Source: Nitrospira sp.
GTDB lineage: Bacteria; Nitrospirota; Nitrospiria; Nitrospirales; Nitrospiraceae
DNA: 64,000 bases
Reading direction: 5' to 3'
Assembly (NCBI GenBank): GCA_029194675.1
Contig: JARFXP010000001.1
Coordinates: 1,666,501-1,730,500 of the forward strand
Shown piece after piece: positions 1-8,724 of the stretch (positions within the stretch are counted from its first letter, which is position 1; every line of letters starts with the position of its first letter). The notes under the pieces are model-generated. The model was not told the DNA's origin. It ran no database searches and saw nothing but the letters and a program-made list of their open reading frames with translations. The translations under genes and the position numbers were made by a program.

Positions 1-1004
1 CGGATGCCGGTCGACAAATTGGGGTACCACAGTGGGCTGGCCACGACCAGGCCGCGAAAAGCAAAGAACGGCGCTGCCGTTTCGGTCACCTCTTTGTCGC
101 CGCTGGCCTCCACATATGTATCCCAGAACAGCCGGAACAAGACTTCGAACGGCCCCCGGAGCTTGCCCCATCGAATGAGCGAGTTGAGCAGATAGTTGAT
201 CGTCATCGCAGTGATATCATCGGCCGGCTCGCCCCATTCTCCTCGTGAGCGATCCAATACCGCAAAATCCGTCCCAGTACGAAACAGCACATTGTACGGA
301 TGGAAATCCCCGTGTACCTGGGAAAGTCGATTGGCTCTGTCTCGGAGCCGCCATCGCCATCGATTGCACGCTTCCTCCACCGTTCGCAACAAATCGCCGG
401 TGATAAAACCACAGCGCGCTGGATAGCTGTCGGTCAATCCCATGATGCATTCGCCATGGCCGATTAATTCACGCAGCCGCCGCTTGTACAGATCTGCATC
501 ACGCCGTTTCTTCGCATGGATCTGGGCCAAGTAGCGCGCCAATGCGACGGTGCGTTGTCGATCCAACTTACGCAGCGTACCGCCTTTCATCAGCCGCTCA
601 AGATCCCCATGATAGCTCGCGCCGTCGGTCCATTCATTCAACACGAAGAATTCGCGAGCTTCCGCGAGAGAAAAGAGCGTCTGCTTGGTATCGAATGCAC
701 CTACATCAAGCGCCTTCACATGGCGGGGAAGACGCCCGTACGAATCATAGTCCCACAACATCGCTTGGGCCCGATCCGCCATATGTTCATGACCAAACGG
801 GCCTGGCTTCATGGTCGCCAGCACAGCGGACTGAAGTCGACGCCCGATCTGAAACGTCAATTTGACAGGCGTGCCGTACCCATAGCGCTTCTGCTCTCCC
901 TTGGAACTCTCTTTGCCGATGACTTCATAGGAACGTAGCTCGACACGAGGACCAAAACGACTCCGTAGATACAGCTGCAGGGCTTGTTTACTTAACCTTG
1001 GCAT
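1..1004 (-). CDS. APH-family phosphotransferase, C-terminus off window
   Basis: The frame opens at ATG 1004 (MPRLSKQALQLYLRS) and stays open to the left edge, about 334 codons, so the 3' end is missing. Around residue 231 it carries the kinase catalytic-loop motif HGDFHPYNVLF, followed about 20 residues later by LDRSRGEWGEPADD, which fills the metal-binding Asp position of aminoglycoside/choline-type phosphotransferases. Such enzymes pass the ATP gamma-phosphate to a small hydroxylated substrate in the cytoplasm; the substrate cannot be told from the sequence and an antibiotic need not be it. No ribosome-binding site stands out before the ATG. The fold assignment is firm; the physiological role is unknown. 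Confidence 0.8.
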   Translation of the reverse strand, partial: MPRLSKQALQLYLRSRFGPRVELRSYEVIGKESSKGEQKRYGYGTPVKLTFQIGRRLQSAVLATMKPGPFGHEHMADRAQAMLWDYDSYGRLPRHVKALDVGAFDTKQTLFSLAEAREFFVLNEWTDGASYHGDLERLMKGGTLRKLDRQRTVALARYLAQIHAKKRRDADLYKRRLRELIGHGECIMGLTDSYPARCGFITGDLLRTVEEACNRWRWRLRDRANRLSQVHGDFHPYNVLFRTGTDFAVLDRSRGEWGEPADDITAMTINYLLNSLIRWGKLRGPFEVLFRLFWDTYVEASGDKEVTETAAPFFAFRGLVVASPLWYPNLSTGI

Positions 1005-1432
1005 ACCGCAATAAGTCGCAAGTCATGTTCCACGTGATCGGAGCGGGCTGAGAAACCGACTCGTCATTAGTCAAACCTCATGCGTTTCAATTCAACACTG
1101 AAGAGTGGCGATCCAACATTGCCTTCCGCACTTTCATCCACACTCGTTCAATAACTGATGCATAGCCATCCACTTGCTAAACCTTACCGAGGAGAAAATC
1201 AATACACCCATCACACCGTGTCCGTAAACGTGATCGAAGAGGCCGTCGAACAGCAGAAGGGTATCGCAGCTGGCGAGTGAGGGTCGATGAAGCCTATCCG
1301 ACCGACAGCTTCGTCGCACCGCTCAGCGACTTGAGGAGATGGCGCAGGCTGTAATACATGGAATGAAGGAGAAAAGGAACCGATCAGGCAGATCTGTCTG
1401 GATGGCGGTTGCTGATGCGAGGCGTGACAGAT
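1005..1432. other. Gene-poor stretch with a diverged repeat
   Basis: No convincing gene. Positions 1151-1330 match 13222-13406 (see the repeat entries). The rest shows no structure I could recognise. Confidence 0.5.
1151..1330 (+). repeat. Diverged 180-bp repeat, copy 1
   Basis: Starts ATAACTGATGCATAG and ends CCGCTCAGCGAC. It aligns along its length, with scattered substitutions and small indels, to 13222-13406 in the same orientation. One plus-strand frame reads VNVIEEAVEQQKGIAA here and VNVIEEAAE-stop-QKDIAAN in copy 2, so it may be a fossil of a coding sequence. I do not recognise the parent gene. Confidence 0.7.
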
Positions 1433-2743
1433 TCAGGCAGGGTTCTGCCGGTTGGCTGCCGCATGCGGGATCCGGGAGCGCTTCGTTCGAAAGTGGACCA
1501 GGTCCTTCGAGAAGAGCACATCCAGCGTCCAGTCCAAGGCCACGAGCAGTTTCTTTTCAAAGCGAGGCAGTTTCAGCAAGTAGATCGTCCGCCACAACCA
1601 CCAGGCGATGAAGCCGGAGAAATTCACCCCGAGAATGTTCGCGACGCCGGTCCGTTTCCCAATGGGAGCCAGCAGCCCGAGCGTCGAGTAGACGAAGGGC
1701 TTCATGCGCTCCCCTCGCAGGGTCGCCAGGATATTCCGCGCCGCCACTCTCCCTTCACGCAGCGCATGTTGCGCGGTCGGAGGATGGAAGGCTCCGGTTT
1801 TACGATCCGGCACGAGCGCGCAGTCGCCGAAGGCCCAGAGGCCCGGCCACCCCGGCACTTCCAGGTACTCGTTGACGAGGACCCGGCCCTTCGTTTTCGG
1901 GCAGGGCAGGGTCTCCAAGAGGGCATGCGGGCTGATGCCGGCGGTCCAGACCAGCGTATTGGTCGACACTGTCGTCCCATCGCTGAGGGTGACATCGAGG
2001 TCCGTCACGGCGGTGACTTTACAACTTGAATGGATTTCCACCTTTTGCTCGATGAGTTTGCGCTGGGCGTAGGTGCCGAGCTCCTCCCCCAGTTCCGGCA
2101 AGATGAATTTCCCCGCACTGACCAGGATGATCCGCAGCATGTCCGCCCGCAGATGCGGGAAGAACTGCACTGCCTCCCGCAGAAAGTCATTCATGGCCGC
2201 GATGGTCTCGACCCCGGCGAACCCGCCGCCGGCCACGACGAAATTCAGTAAGGGCGCCCGGAGCGACGCTCCGCACTCATAGTCCGCCTCTTCCAGATTC
2301 GCGATGAGGTGGTTGCGCAGCACAATCGCATCATCCAACGATTTCATGGTCAGCGCCCGGTCGGCCAAGCCGGGGATGTGGAAGAAGTTCGTGGTGGACC
2401 CGAGGGCCAGCACCAGGTGGTCGTAGGGCAGCGAGTGGCAATGGGCCTCGTGCCCATGCGAGAGGCCGACGCGCTTGTGCACGAGATCAATGGCTTCGAT
2501 CTCGCCGTGAAAGAACGTCACGCGCCGCAGCAGCTTCCGGATCGGGCTGACGATATTGGTGATATCCAGGTCGCTCGCCGCGACTTCGTGCAGCATCGGG
2601 GTGAAGAGGAAAAAGTTGTCCTGGTTGACGAGGGTGACGTCCAAGTCGGCTCCGCGTGTCAGGGCTCGTTCGAACTCCAGCGCGGCATACATCCCGCCGA
2701 ACCCCCCACCCAGAATCACTACGCGCGGTTTTCCGTTCACCAT
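1433..2743 (-). CDS. ndh: Type II NADH:quinone oxidoreductase-like flavoprotein
   Basis: A 436-residue single-chain FAD enzyme. The N-terminal VVILGGGFGGMYAALEFE is the FAD-binding dinucleotide fold, and FVVAGGGFAGVETIAA near residue 168 is the second fold, for NAD(P)H. LWAFGDCALVPD near residue 310 is the usual FAD-contacting segment. Length and order fit NDH-2, which oxidises NADH at the inner membrane face and reduces quinone without pumping protons. The C-terminal segment FIAWWLWRTIYLLKL is hydrophobic and basic and could be the membrane-associating helix. It starts at ATG 2743. Nitrospira and other Gram-negatives carry such proteins beside complex I. It has no operon partner here. Some family members act on other acceptors, so quinone is inferred. 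Confidence 0.88.
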   Translation of the reverse strand: MVNGKPRVVILGGGFGGMYAALEFERALTRGADLDVTLVNQDNFFLFTPMLHEVAASDLDITNIVSPIRKLLRRVTFFHGEIEAIDLVHKRVGLSHGHEAHCHSLPYDHLVLALGSTTNFFHIPGLADRALTMKSLDDAIVLRNHLIANLEEADYECGASLRAPLLNFVVAGGGFAGVETIAAMNDFLREAVQFFPHLRADMLRIILVSAGKFILPELGEELGTYAQRKLIEQKVEIHSSCKVTAVTDLDVTLSDGTTVSTNTLVWTAGISPHALLETLPCPKTKGRVLVNEYLEVPGWPGLWAFGDCALVPDRKTGAFHPPTAQHALREGRVAARNILATLRGERMKPFVYSTLGLLAPIGKRTGVANILGVNFSGFIAWWLWRTIYLLKLPRFEKKLLVALDWTLDVLFSKDLVHFRTKRSRIPHAAANRQNPA

Positions 2744-3400
2744 GAGTCCTCAGCGAACGTGGACAGGGTTTGGGGCGTACGACGCGAGGAGCGCGTTCGG
2801 TAGGAGCCAGGCCATCGCTTGGCCTGTGTCCTCTGCTGAGAATGTCGCGGGAGTCGTCGTTCGCCCGCCAGAAAGGATCGTTCGCGATCCGCTCTCGGAC
2901 CTTTCGTCTCGACCAGCTCGTGCCTGGTAGCGGAGATCTCTCTCATTCGTATGAGGGGCTGCATGAAGACCTTGTGACGTTGTTCTTCTTAGACGCTGCA
3001 AGATCAAGGCCGGGGAGTTACAAAATTCTATCACGCATGGTGCCGACTGATAGGGCTGAAACAGTTAGCCATCAGACATCCAATTCAGTCAAGCTGAAGG
3101 AGGGGCGATGTGGGCGGTATCGGCAGTGCCTCCCTTCCTGACCCGGCCTTAGCCGAGTGGGTGTGGTCGCGCGAAATGTTGCCACAGGCTTTTTCATGTT
3201 CCCACACCTTCTGTTTATACCTCGGTTTCTTAAAGAGCGATTGCGCACGCTGCGCCGCTGGAAATTCCGCTCAGTTCAAAATCAAGACGAAATTACCTCA
3301 GACTTCATTAGGTATCCATATCATATCATAACCACTCGTTATGCTTGTATTTTATGAATCAGGGGCGTTTGGTATACCCCGACAAGGGAAAAACTCATGT
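2744..3400. other. Long intergenic region
   Basis: About 650 bp without a convincing full-length gene between two outward-facing transcription units. It holds a 14-codon ORF behind a perfect AAGGAGG (3108-3152) and an imperfect inverted repeat (GGTGTGG near 3160, CCACACC near 3205). Nothing else recognised. Confidence 0.4.
3108..3152 (+). CDS. Possible 14-codon leader ORF
   Basis: ATG 3108 is preceded by AAGGAGGGGCG, a strong ribosome-binding site, and the frame runs MWAVSAVPPFLTRP then TAG. It could be a leader peptide, or the remains of the 5' end of a lost gene. The support is the ribosome-binding site alone. Confidence 0.2.
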   Translation: MWAVSAVPPFLTRP

Positions 3401-3417
3401 TTGGCACTTAATGTGCT
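3401..3417 (+). promoter_or_regulatory. Sigma-54 (-24/-12) promoter
   Basis: TTGGCAC-N5-GTGCT has GG and GC separated by exactly ten bases, the spacing required by sigma-54, with one mismatch to TGGCAC-N5-TTGCW. It lies about 35 bp before the ATG at 3452. A sigma-54 activator gene carrying the GAFTGA loop sits two genes downstream, supporting a real promoter. Confidence 0.7.
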
Positions 3418-3451
3418 TGTGCCGACCTGAGACGAGGAAGCGAGATGGCTC

Positions 3452-3664
3452 ATGGGTGAGACAGATATCGTTGATCGTGTCCGGTCCGTGCTGGAGGAAT
3501 GCGGCACAGCCTGTTCGCTGGACGACGTCACGCAACTGTGTTCCGACTTGACCTGGAATCAAGTGTTCTTAGCCATCGACTTTTTAAGTCGGACTGGCCA
3601 AGCCGATGTCATCTTGGATTCTAGACAGGTCCATTGGGTGCAAACCCGTCGCACAGCCGCATGA
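3452..3664 (+). CDS. Small hypothetical protein of a sigma-54 unit
   Basis: A 70-residue protein (MGETDIVDRVRSVLEECG...) whose alternating helical pattern, including DDVTQLCSDLTWNQVFLAIDFLSRTGQ and a following short strand, resembles a small winged-helix domain. It is the first gene after the sigma-54 promoter and lies 48 bp before the diheme cytochrome gene, so the two are probably co-transcribed. The ATG at 3452 was chosen because it is just downstream of the promoter. I do not recognise a named family; a DNA-binding role is only suggested by the helix pattern. Confidence 0.6.
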   Translation: MGETDIVDRVRSVLEECGTACSLDDVTQLCSDLTWNQVFLAIDFLSRTGQADVILDSRQVHWVQTRRTAA

Positions 3665-3712
3665 GCGCATGCCGATTGCCTCAACCGCTTACAATGCGAG
3701 ACTGGAGAGACT

Positions 3713-5137
3713 ATGGTGAAATCCAGTCTCTGGTTGGCAGCTGCGCTTCTGCTGAGCCTTACATCGGTCGTGGCTGCGGAATCCGACGCACCCACCGTTT
3801 TTCCAAACCTCTTCCCCTTTCCCAATGCCACAGGCATTCTGAAAACCTTCAATTTGTCCGGGAAGCTCGATCTGACCGGCCCTTTCTTTCAGAGTCTGGG
3901 AACCAACGGTCGCAGCTGCGCCAGCTGTCATCAGCCCGGCGATGCCTGGTCCATCTCGGCGGCGCACGTCGAGGATCGGTTTGAGCGGTCGCACGGCCTC
4001 GATCCGATCTTTCGGACCAATGACGGCTCCAATTGTGATCACAACATTGATACCGCCACGGTGGAAGCGCGTCGCCAAGCCTACAGCCTCCTGCGCACCC
4101 GCGGATTGATCCGTATTGCACTTGCAGTCCCGGCAGAGGCCGAGTTTGATGTCGTGAGCGTCAGGAACCCCTACGGCTGCAGCGAGACGAGCACACTCTC
4201 CATGTACCGACGTCCTCTGCCCTCCACCAACCTCCGGTTTCTCAGCACCGTGATGTGGGATGGGCGCGAATCTTCACCACAGACCGGCACGAAACCGATC
4301 ACGTTCGCCACGAATCCCGCCGATCTGCTCTCCGACCTAGCCCACCAGGCAATGGCTGCCGCCCTCGGCCATGCACAAGCCACAACGGCGCCGACCCAAG
4401 AACAGCAAAAAGGGATCGTCGATTTTGAAATGGCGATCTCCACGGCTCAGGCGATCGATTTCGGTGCTGGGGCCCTCGATGTTCACGGCGCGAGCGGCGG
4501 TCCCATCATCCTCTCCGAGCAACCGTTTTTTATCGGCATCAACGACCCACTGGGGCTCAATCCCTTCAAGACACCTTTCACACCGGTGGTCTTCACCCTC
4601 TTCACCAATCACTGGGCTCATGTTTCCGCTCATGAGGAGCAGAGGCATCATCAGGATCGTCGGGCAAGCATCCTCCGAGGACAAACCCTCTTCAATTCAC
4701 ACCCCATCAACATTGTGGCGGTGGGCGGTCTCAACGATGCGACTGGTCTCCAGATTATCAATGGCACCTGCGGCACCTGTCATAATTCGTTCAATGTGGG
4801 TGACCACTCCATGGGCGCTCCGCTGAATATTGGAATTGCCGATGTAACGAACCCCTTGGGGGTAGGTTACCTCCCTGTCATCACTCTGCGTAACAAGGCA
4901 GATGGAGCGGAACTGTCCACAACAGATCCAGGCCGAGCGCTAATTACAGGAAAATGGGCCGACATTGGGAAGTTCAAAGGCCCGATTCTCCGAGGTCTGG
5001 CCGCCCGGGCGCCCTATTTTCACAACGGCTCGGCCGCAACCTTGAAGGAGGCAGTGGAGTTCTACAACATCCGCTTTGACATGGGTTTGACTCATCAAGA
5101 AATAGCCGACCTCGCCGCGTTTTTGAGTGTGCTGTAG
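3713..5137 (+). CDS. Diheme cytochrome c peroxidase/MauG-like protein
   Basis: A 474-residue exported c-type cytochrome. The Sec signal is MVKSSLWLAAALLLSLTSVVAA. Two heme-attachment motifs are present: CASCH near residue 69 and CGTCH near residue 353, the layout of the diheme peroxidase/MauG superfamily. The end, ILRGLAARAPYFHNGSAATLKEAVEFYN, is the family's conserved C-terminal segment. The gap between the hemes is larger than in classical CcpA, and TVMWDGRES near residue 180 is typical of the large uncharacterised MauG-like branch. It acts in the periplasm, on peroxide or an organic or protein substrate that cannot be specified. It is probably driven by the sigma-54 promoter at 3401 and followed by a strong hairpin at 5156-5190. 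Confidence 0.85.
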   Translation: MVKSSLWLAAALLLSLTSVVAAESDAPTVFPNLFPFPNATGILKTFNLSGKLDLTGPFFQSLGTNGRSCASCHQPGDAWSISAAHVEDRFERSHGLDPIFRTNDGSNCDHNIDTATVEARRQAYSLLRTRGLIRIALAVPAEAEFDVVSVRNPYGCSETSTLSMYRRPLPSTNLRFLSTVMWDGRESSPQTGTKPITFATNPADLLSDLAHQAMAAALGHAQATTAPTQEQQKGIVDFEMAISTAQAIDFGAGALDVHGASGGPIILSEQPFFIGINDPLGLNPFKTPFTPVVFTLFTNHWAHVSAHEEQRHHQDRRASILRGQTLFNSHPINIVAVGGLNDATGLQIINGTCGTCHNSFNVGDHSMGAPLNIGIADVTNPLGVGYLPVITLRNKADGAELSTTDPGRALITGKWADIGKFKGPILRGLAARAPYFHNGSAATLKEAVEFYNIRFDMGLTHQEIADLAAFLSVL

Positions 5138-5155
5138 GGACATGGACATCATCTG

Positions 5156-5190
5156 CTGAGGTGCCGGGCAAAGCCTTGCCCGCACCTCAG
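5156..5190 (+). terminator. Hairpin after the diheme cytochrome gene
   Basis: CTGAGGTGCCGGGCAA and TTGCCCGCACCTCAG form a stem of about 15 bp with a single bulged C and a tiny loop, 18 bp past the stop codon. There is no T-run after it, so it may act as an attenuator or RNA stabiliser rather than a strict intrinsic terminator. Confidence 0.55.
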
Positions 5191-5251
5191 CTTCCGCGTA
5201 TATCTCGTTCAAAATCCCACACGCAGGTACCTGGACATTACCGTTTCTTCT

Positions 5252-6808
5252 GTGATTGAATCAGGGCGCCAGGAGCCGGAATCATTGGATCAGATCGAAC
5301 GAAACTATCGCGCACTCTTGTCCGTCGCCCTCGTGCTGAACTCGCAGCGCGACATGCGCAGCTTGTGGGAAGCGATTACAGTGGAGATCACCAAGGCCAT
5401 CCCATGGGCCCGCGCCTCGATCACCCAATACGATCCTCAGACCGATGCATTCCGGTTTTATGTCCTCGCGACCACTGTCCCGCTGGTCGCGCTTAACCGC
5501 GATGCCATCGTCCCACGCCACGGAAGCGGGATGGGATGGGTATACGAACACAAAATCCTGCACATTCGCCCCGATCTCAAGAAAGAGCAAATCTTTCCTG
5601 AAGACAAGCTATACGCCCAAGAAGGCCTCGGACGGATGATTAATCTTCCACTGCTCGTGAAAGATCAATGCCTCGGTATTCTCAATATCGGCACTCGGGA
5701 ATCGGGCGATCCCGATCCTGGAGATATCGAATTCCTCACACAAGTGGCGATGCAAATCGCCTATGCGATCGATCACGTCCAAGCCTACGAACAAATCGAC
5801 CAGTTACGGAACCAATTGGCTAAAGAAAACGTGTACTTGAACGAGGAGCTGCGACTCACAAAAAATATCGACAGATTGGTAGGGGAAAGTACCGTCTTTC
5901 AGCATGTATTAACCCTCGCGCGACAAGTTGCCTCGACGCCGACGACCGTTCTCCTGACGGGTGAGACAGGGACCGGCAAGGAATTGATCGCTCAAACCAT
6001 TCATGATTTGAGTCAGCGCCATCGGAAACCCATGGTGCGCGTGAATTGCGCCGCCTTTCCGGCTGGACTGGTTGAAAGTGAATTATTCGGCCACGAACGA
6101 GGCGCATTTACCGGAGCGGACCGCGCCCGTGAAGGACGATTCGAACTGGCCCATGAAGGAACATTGTTCTTGGATGAAGTCGGTGAAATGCCCTTGGAGA
6201 CACAGGCGAAATTGCTGCGAGTCTTACAGGACGGGATGGTCGATCGTTTGGGTGGGAAACAGCCGATTCGAGTGGATGTTCGTCTCATCGCCGCCACGAA
6301 CCGCGATCTTTCCGCCGCGGTCAAGCTCGGTACGTTTCGAGCGGATCTACTGTATCGCCTGAACGTGTTCCCGATCCGACTACCCACACTGAGCGAGCGT
6401 CCTGAAGATATTCCATTGTTAGCCCGGCACTTTCTTGAACTCTACGCAGCAAAACTCCGCCATTCCTGTACGGATATCGATCCTGATTCTTTAGAACGAT
6501 TGGTGCGCTACTCGTGGCCGGGCAATGTCCGTGAATTGGCCAATGTGATTGAACGAGCCTTGATTCTTTCACGCGAGTCGATTTTGCGGATCGATGACCA
6601 TCTCCTGGGATTGCATGATCGCTCGTTCACCAGCTTGCCGCCGTCCGACCTCAAAGATGTCGAACGTCGACACATTCTCCAAACCCTGGCTTTGACCGAT
6701 TGGCGCATCGAAGGTCCTGACGGAGCAGCAGCACGTCTCGGCATCCCGCCCAGTACCTTGCGCAGCCGGATGAAACAACATGCGATAAAGCGACCGACCG
6801 CTAACTGA
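5252..6808 (+). CDS. Sigma-54-dependent regulator, GAF-AAA+-HTH (FhlA-like)
   Basis: A 518-residue enhancer-binding protein. Residues about 20-180 form a GAF sensor domain. The AAA+ domain follows, with GETGTGKE (Walker A, near 236), GAFTGA (near 283, the loop that touches sigma-54) and GTLFLDEVGEMP (Walker B, near 302). The C-terminal Fis-type helix-turn-helix is around residues 465-510 (AARLGIPPSTLRSRMK). The order matches FhlA/NorR-class activators, which sense a small ligand through GAF. The start is uncertain: GTG 5252 is used here, but the frame stays open upstream and no clear ribosome-binding site is visible. It lies beside a sigma-54 promoter driving a diheme cytochrome, the obvious target. 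Confidence 0.88.
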   Translation: MIESGRQEPESLDQIERNYRALLSVALVLNSQRDMRSLWEAITVEITKAIPWARASITQYDPQTDAFRFYVLATTVPLVALNRDAIVPRHGSGMGWVYEHKILHIRPDLKKEQIFPEDKLYAQEGLGRMINLPLLVKDQCLGILNIGTRESGDPDPGDIEFLTQVAMQIAYAIDHVQAYEQIDQLRNQLAKENVYLNEELRLTKNIDRLVGESTVFQHVLTLARQVASTPTTVLLTGETGTGKELIAQTIHDLSQRHRKPMVRVNCAAFPAGLVESELFGHERGAFTGADRAREGRFELAHEGTLFLDEVGEMPLETQAKLLRVLQDGMVDRLGGKQPIRVDVRLIAATNRDLSAAVKLGTFRADLLYRLNVFPIRLPTLSERPEDIPLLARHFLELYAAKLRHSCTDIDPDSLERLVRYSWPGNVRELANVIERALILSRESILRIDDHLLGLHDRSFTSLPPSDLKDVERRHILQTLALTDWRIEGPDGAAARLGIPPSTLRSRMKQHAIKRPTAN

Positions 6809-7125
6809 AGCACTCACCCTCCCGTCTCGTAGGAAGGCTCTCCATCCCCTTAGCATCATAGGCCTCGATCCGTCGTGAGTAGAGTCCGCGATGAACCGCG
6901 ACGTATCGTGGGTTCTCAGTAATTTTCTTTTTCGGTTTAGGAAGATAATCCCTCGCAGCCCTGAAATTTCAATAGGTTGAGACTATATGGTTGAAGAGGC
7001 ACATTCCTTGCTTATGCACAGCTTCTGATATTGAGGCTGCCTCACGCACCACAGTTGGCCTTTGTGCCGGAGACCTCAGCAGATGAGTAACCGAGCACAC
7101 CACGTTCTGTTGAACGAGCCTTCTT
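6809..7125. other. Intergenic region before the efflux operon
   Basis: About 315 bp with no gene seen. The promoter of the downstream efflux operon must lie here, but I could not pick a convincing -35/-10 pair. Confidence 0.4.
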
Positions 7126-8724
7126 ATGACGACACGGGATTATCCAGAGAGCCGCTGCCTCGGATGGCACTTCATCCTCCTCAACCTCGTCTTAGGCCTA
7201 GCCCACATCGTGGTGTTGTTCAACGCCGGATCGTACGTGGCGCTGGAGCCGCACGCGGCAGGAGGCTTGGGCGGCGTGCAGGTCAGTTTCGGGCGGTGGG
7301 CGCAGACGAATTTCATGATCGCCCTGGCCCTGGGCTTTCCCCTCGCCCGCTGGTTCTCCGACCGCTATGGAGAACCACGCGTCTTTAGCGTCGCCTTCAT
7401 CGCCTACGCAGTGGCATCCGCATTCTGCGCGACGGCCGACAGCATTGAAGGCTTCGTGTCGGCTCGCGTCCTTCTCGGTCTCGCCGGCGGCGTCACCTTG
7501 CCCCTGAGCCAATCCTTGCTGATCAAGGAGTATCCCGATCACCTGAAGTCGTTGGGTCTGGCAATCTGGGGGCTTTTCACGTTGACGCCCTTTACGTTGG
7601 GGCTGGTCACCGGTGGTTGGCTGGGTGATCATTGGGGCTGGCGCACCCTGTTCTACCTCAACATCTTCCTGGCGATATTGATCGCCGCCCTGGCAGCCAC
7701 CTTGTTCCATGGAAGACGTCATGATGTTCGCCATGAACCATTCGACCTCGTTGGATTTGTCCTGTTGTTTGTGATCTTCGGTAGCCTTCAGACGATTTTG
7801 AACGGAGGAAACGATTTTGATTGGTTCGACGATCCGCTTTTACGTGCCATGTTGGTCGTCGTCATCGTGACTGTCCCGGTCTGGATCGTCTGGGAGCTCG
7901 GAGAACGCCGTCCGGCGATTGACCTTCGGTTATTCGCGCATCGGAATTTCTCGATCGGCTTACTCTGTCTCGGTCTGGGCTTCCTTTCGATTCAAGGATT
8001 GCTCTCCCTCTTCGTCGTTCAACTGCAGTTGTTGCTGGGCTATTCCTCCGAGCTGGCCGGTCTGGTGTTCCTGCCCATGATTCTGCTGGGCATGCCGATG
8101 ATCGCCCTGATGCACGAAATCGCAAAACGGCTGGACGTCCGATGGCTGGCCTGCTTGAACAGCTTGGGATTCGCCGCCACGTTTTATTGGATCGGCCTCT
8201 ACGACGATCCCCACTCCTACGATCAGATCTTTTGGCCGATGGCGCTCGAGGGGGTGTTCCTCGGCTCGTTTTTCACGCCGTTGACCGTGTTGACGTTGCA
8301 CGGCCTTTCGGGTGAGCAAATGCTTCGCGCGGCGGAGACGGCCAATATTCTTCGCATCGCGTCCGGCGCGGTGGGGATTACCTGGCAAGGGATCGTCGTC
8401 TTCCGCCGTCTCCCCTTTCATCAATTGCAACTCAGCGACCATTTCGGCGGGAGAATCTCGGCTTCGTATGACGCGCTCAATCAGTTCACGGCTAAGCTCG
8501 AGGCACTCGGCTTCGATCCCGCCATGATCCAACGCAAGGTGCAACTGACGATCAAGCAGGCGGCCGGCATTCTCGCCTTGAATGACACGTTCCTCCTGTC
8601 GAGCTATCTCTGTCTGGGGATTGCGGCGCTGGTCTGGTTCGCGCATTCCAGCCGCGTGCCGCTGTTGAAGCAGGCGGAAGCCGTGCGCGAGTTGCAGGCG
8701 GAAGAGCTGATGGAGCAACCATGA
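7126..8724 (+). CDS. MFS drug efflux permease, DHA2 (EmrB/QacA) family
   Basis: A 532-residue protein with about 14 hydrophobic segments, the count and length of the DHA2 family. The loop GFPLARWFSDRYGEPRVF, between helices 2 and 3, is the MFS signature region, and LLGLAGGVTLPLSQSLLI corresponds to the antiporter motif C region of helix 5. It exports hydrophobic compounds in exchange for protons across the inner membrane. Its stop codon overlaps the start of the outer-membrane channel gene by 4 bp, and a membrane-fusion gene follows, giving a complete EmrAB-TolC-like tripartite pump in one operon. The substrate is unknown. Confidence 0.88.
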   Translation: MTTRDYPESRCLGWHFILLNLVLGLAHIVVLFNAGSYVALEPHAAGGLGGVQVSFGRWAQTNFMIALALGFPLARWFSDRYGEPRVFSVAFIAYAVASAFCATADSIEGFVSARVLLGLAGGVTLPLSQSLLIKEYPDHLKSLGLAIWGLFTLTPFTLGLVTGGWLGDHWGWRTLFYLNIFLAILIAALAATLFHGRRHDVRHEPFDLVGFVLLFVIFGSLQTILNGGNDFDWFDDPLLRAMLVVVIVTVPVWIVWELGERRPAIDLRLFAHRNFSIGLLCLGLGFLSIQGLLSLFVVQLQLLLGYSSELAGLVFLPMILLGMPMIALMHEIAKRLDVRWLACLNSLGFAATFYWIGLYDDPHSYDQIFWPMALEGVFLGSFFTPLTVLTLHGLSGEQMLRAAETANILRIASGAVGITWQGIVVFRRLPFHQLQLSDHFGGRISASYDALNQFTAKLEALGFDPAMIQRKVQLTIKQAAGILALNDTFLLSSYLCLGIAALVWFAHSSRVPLLKQAEAVRELQAEELMEQP

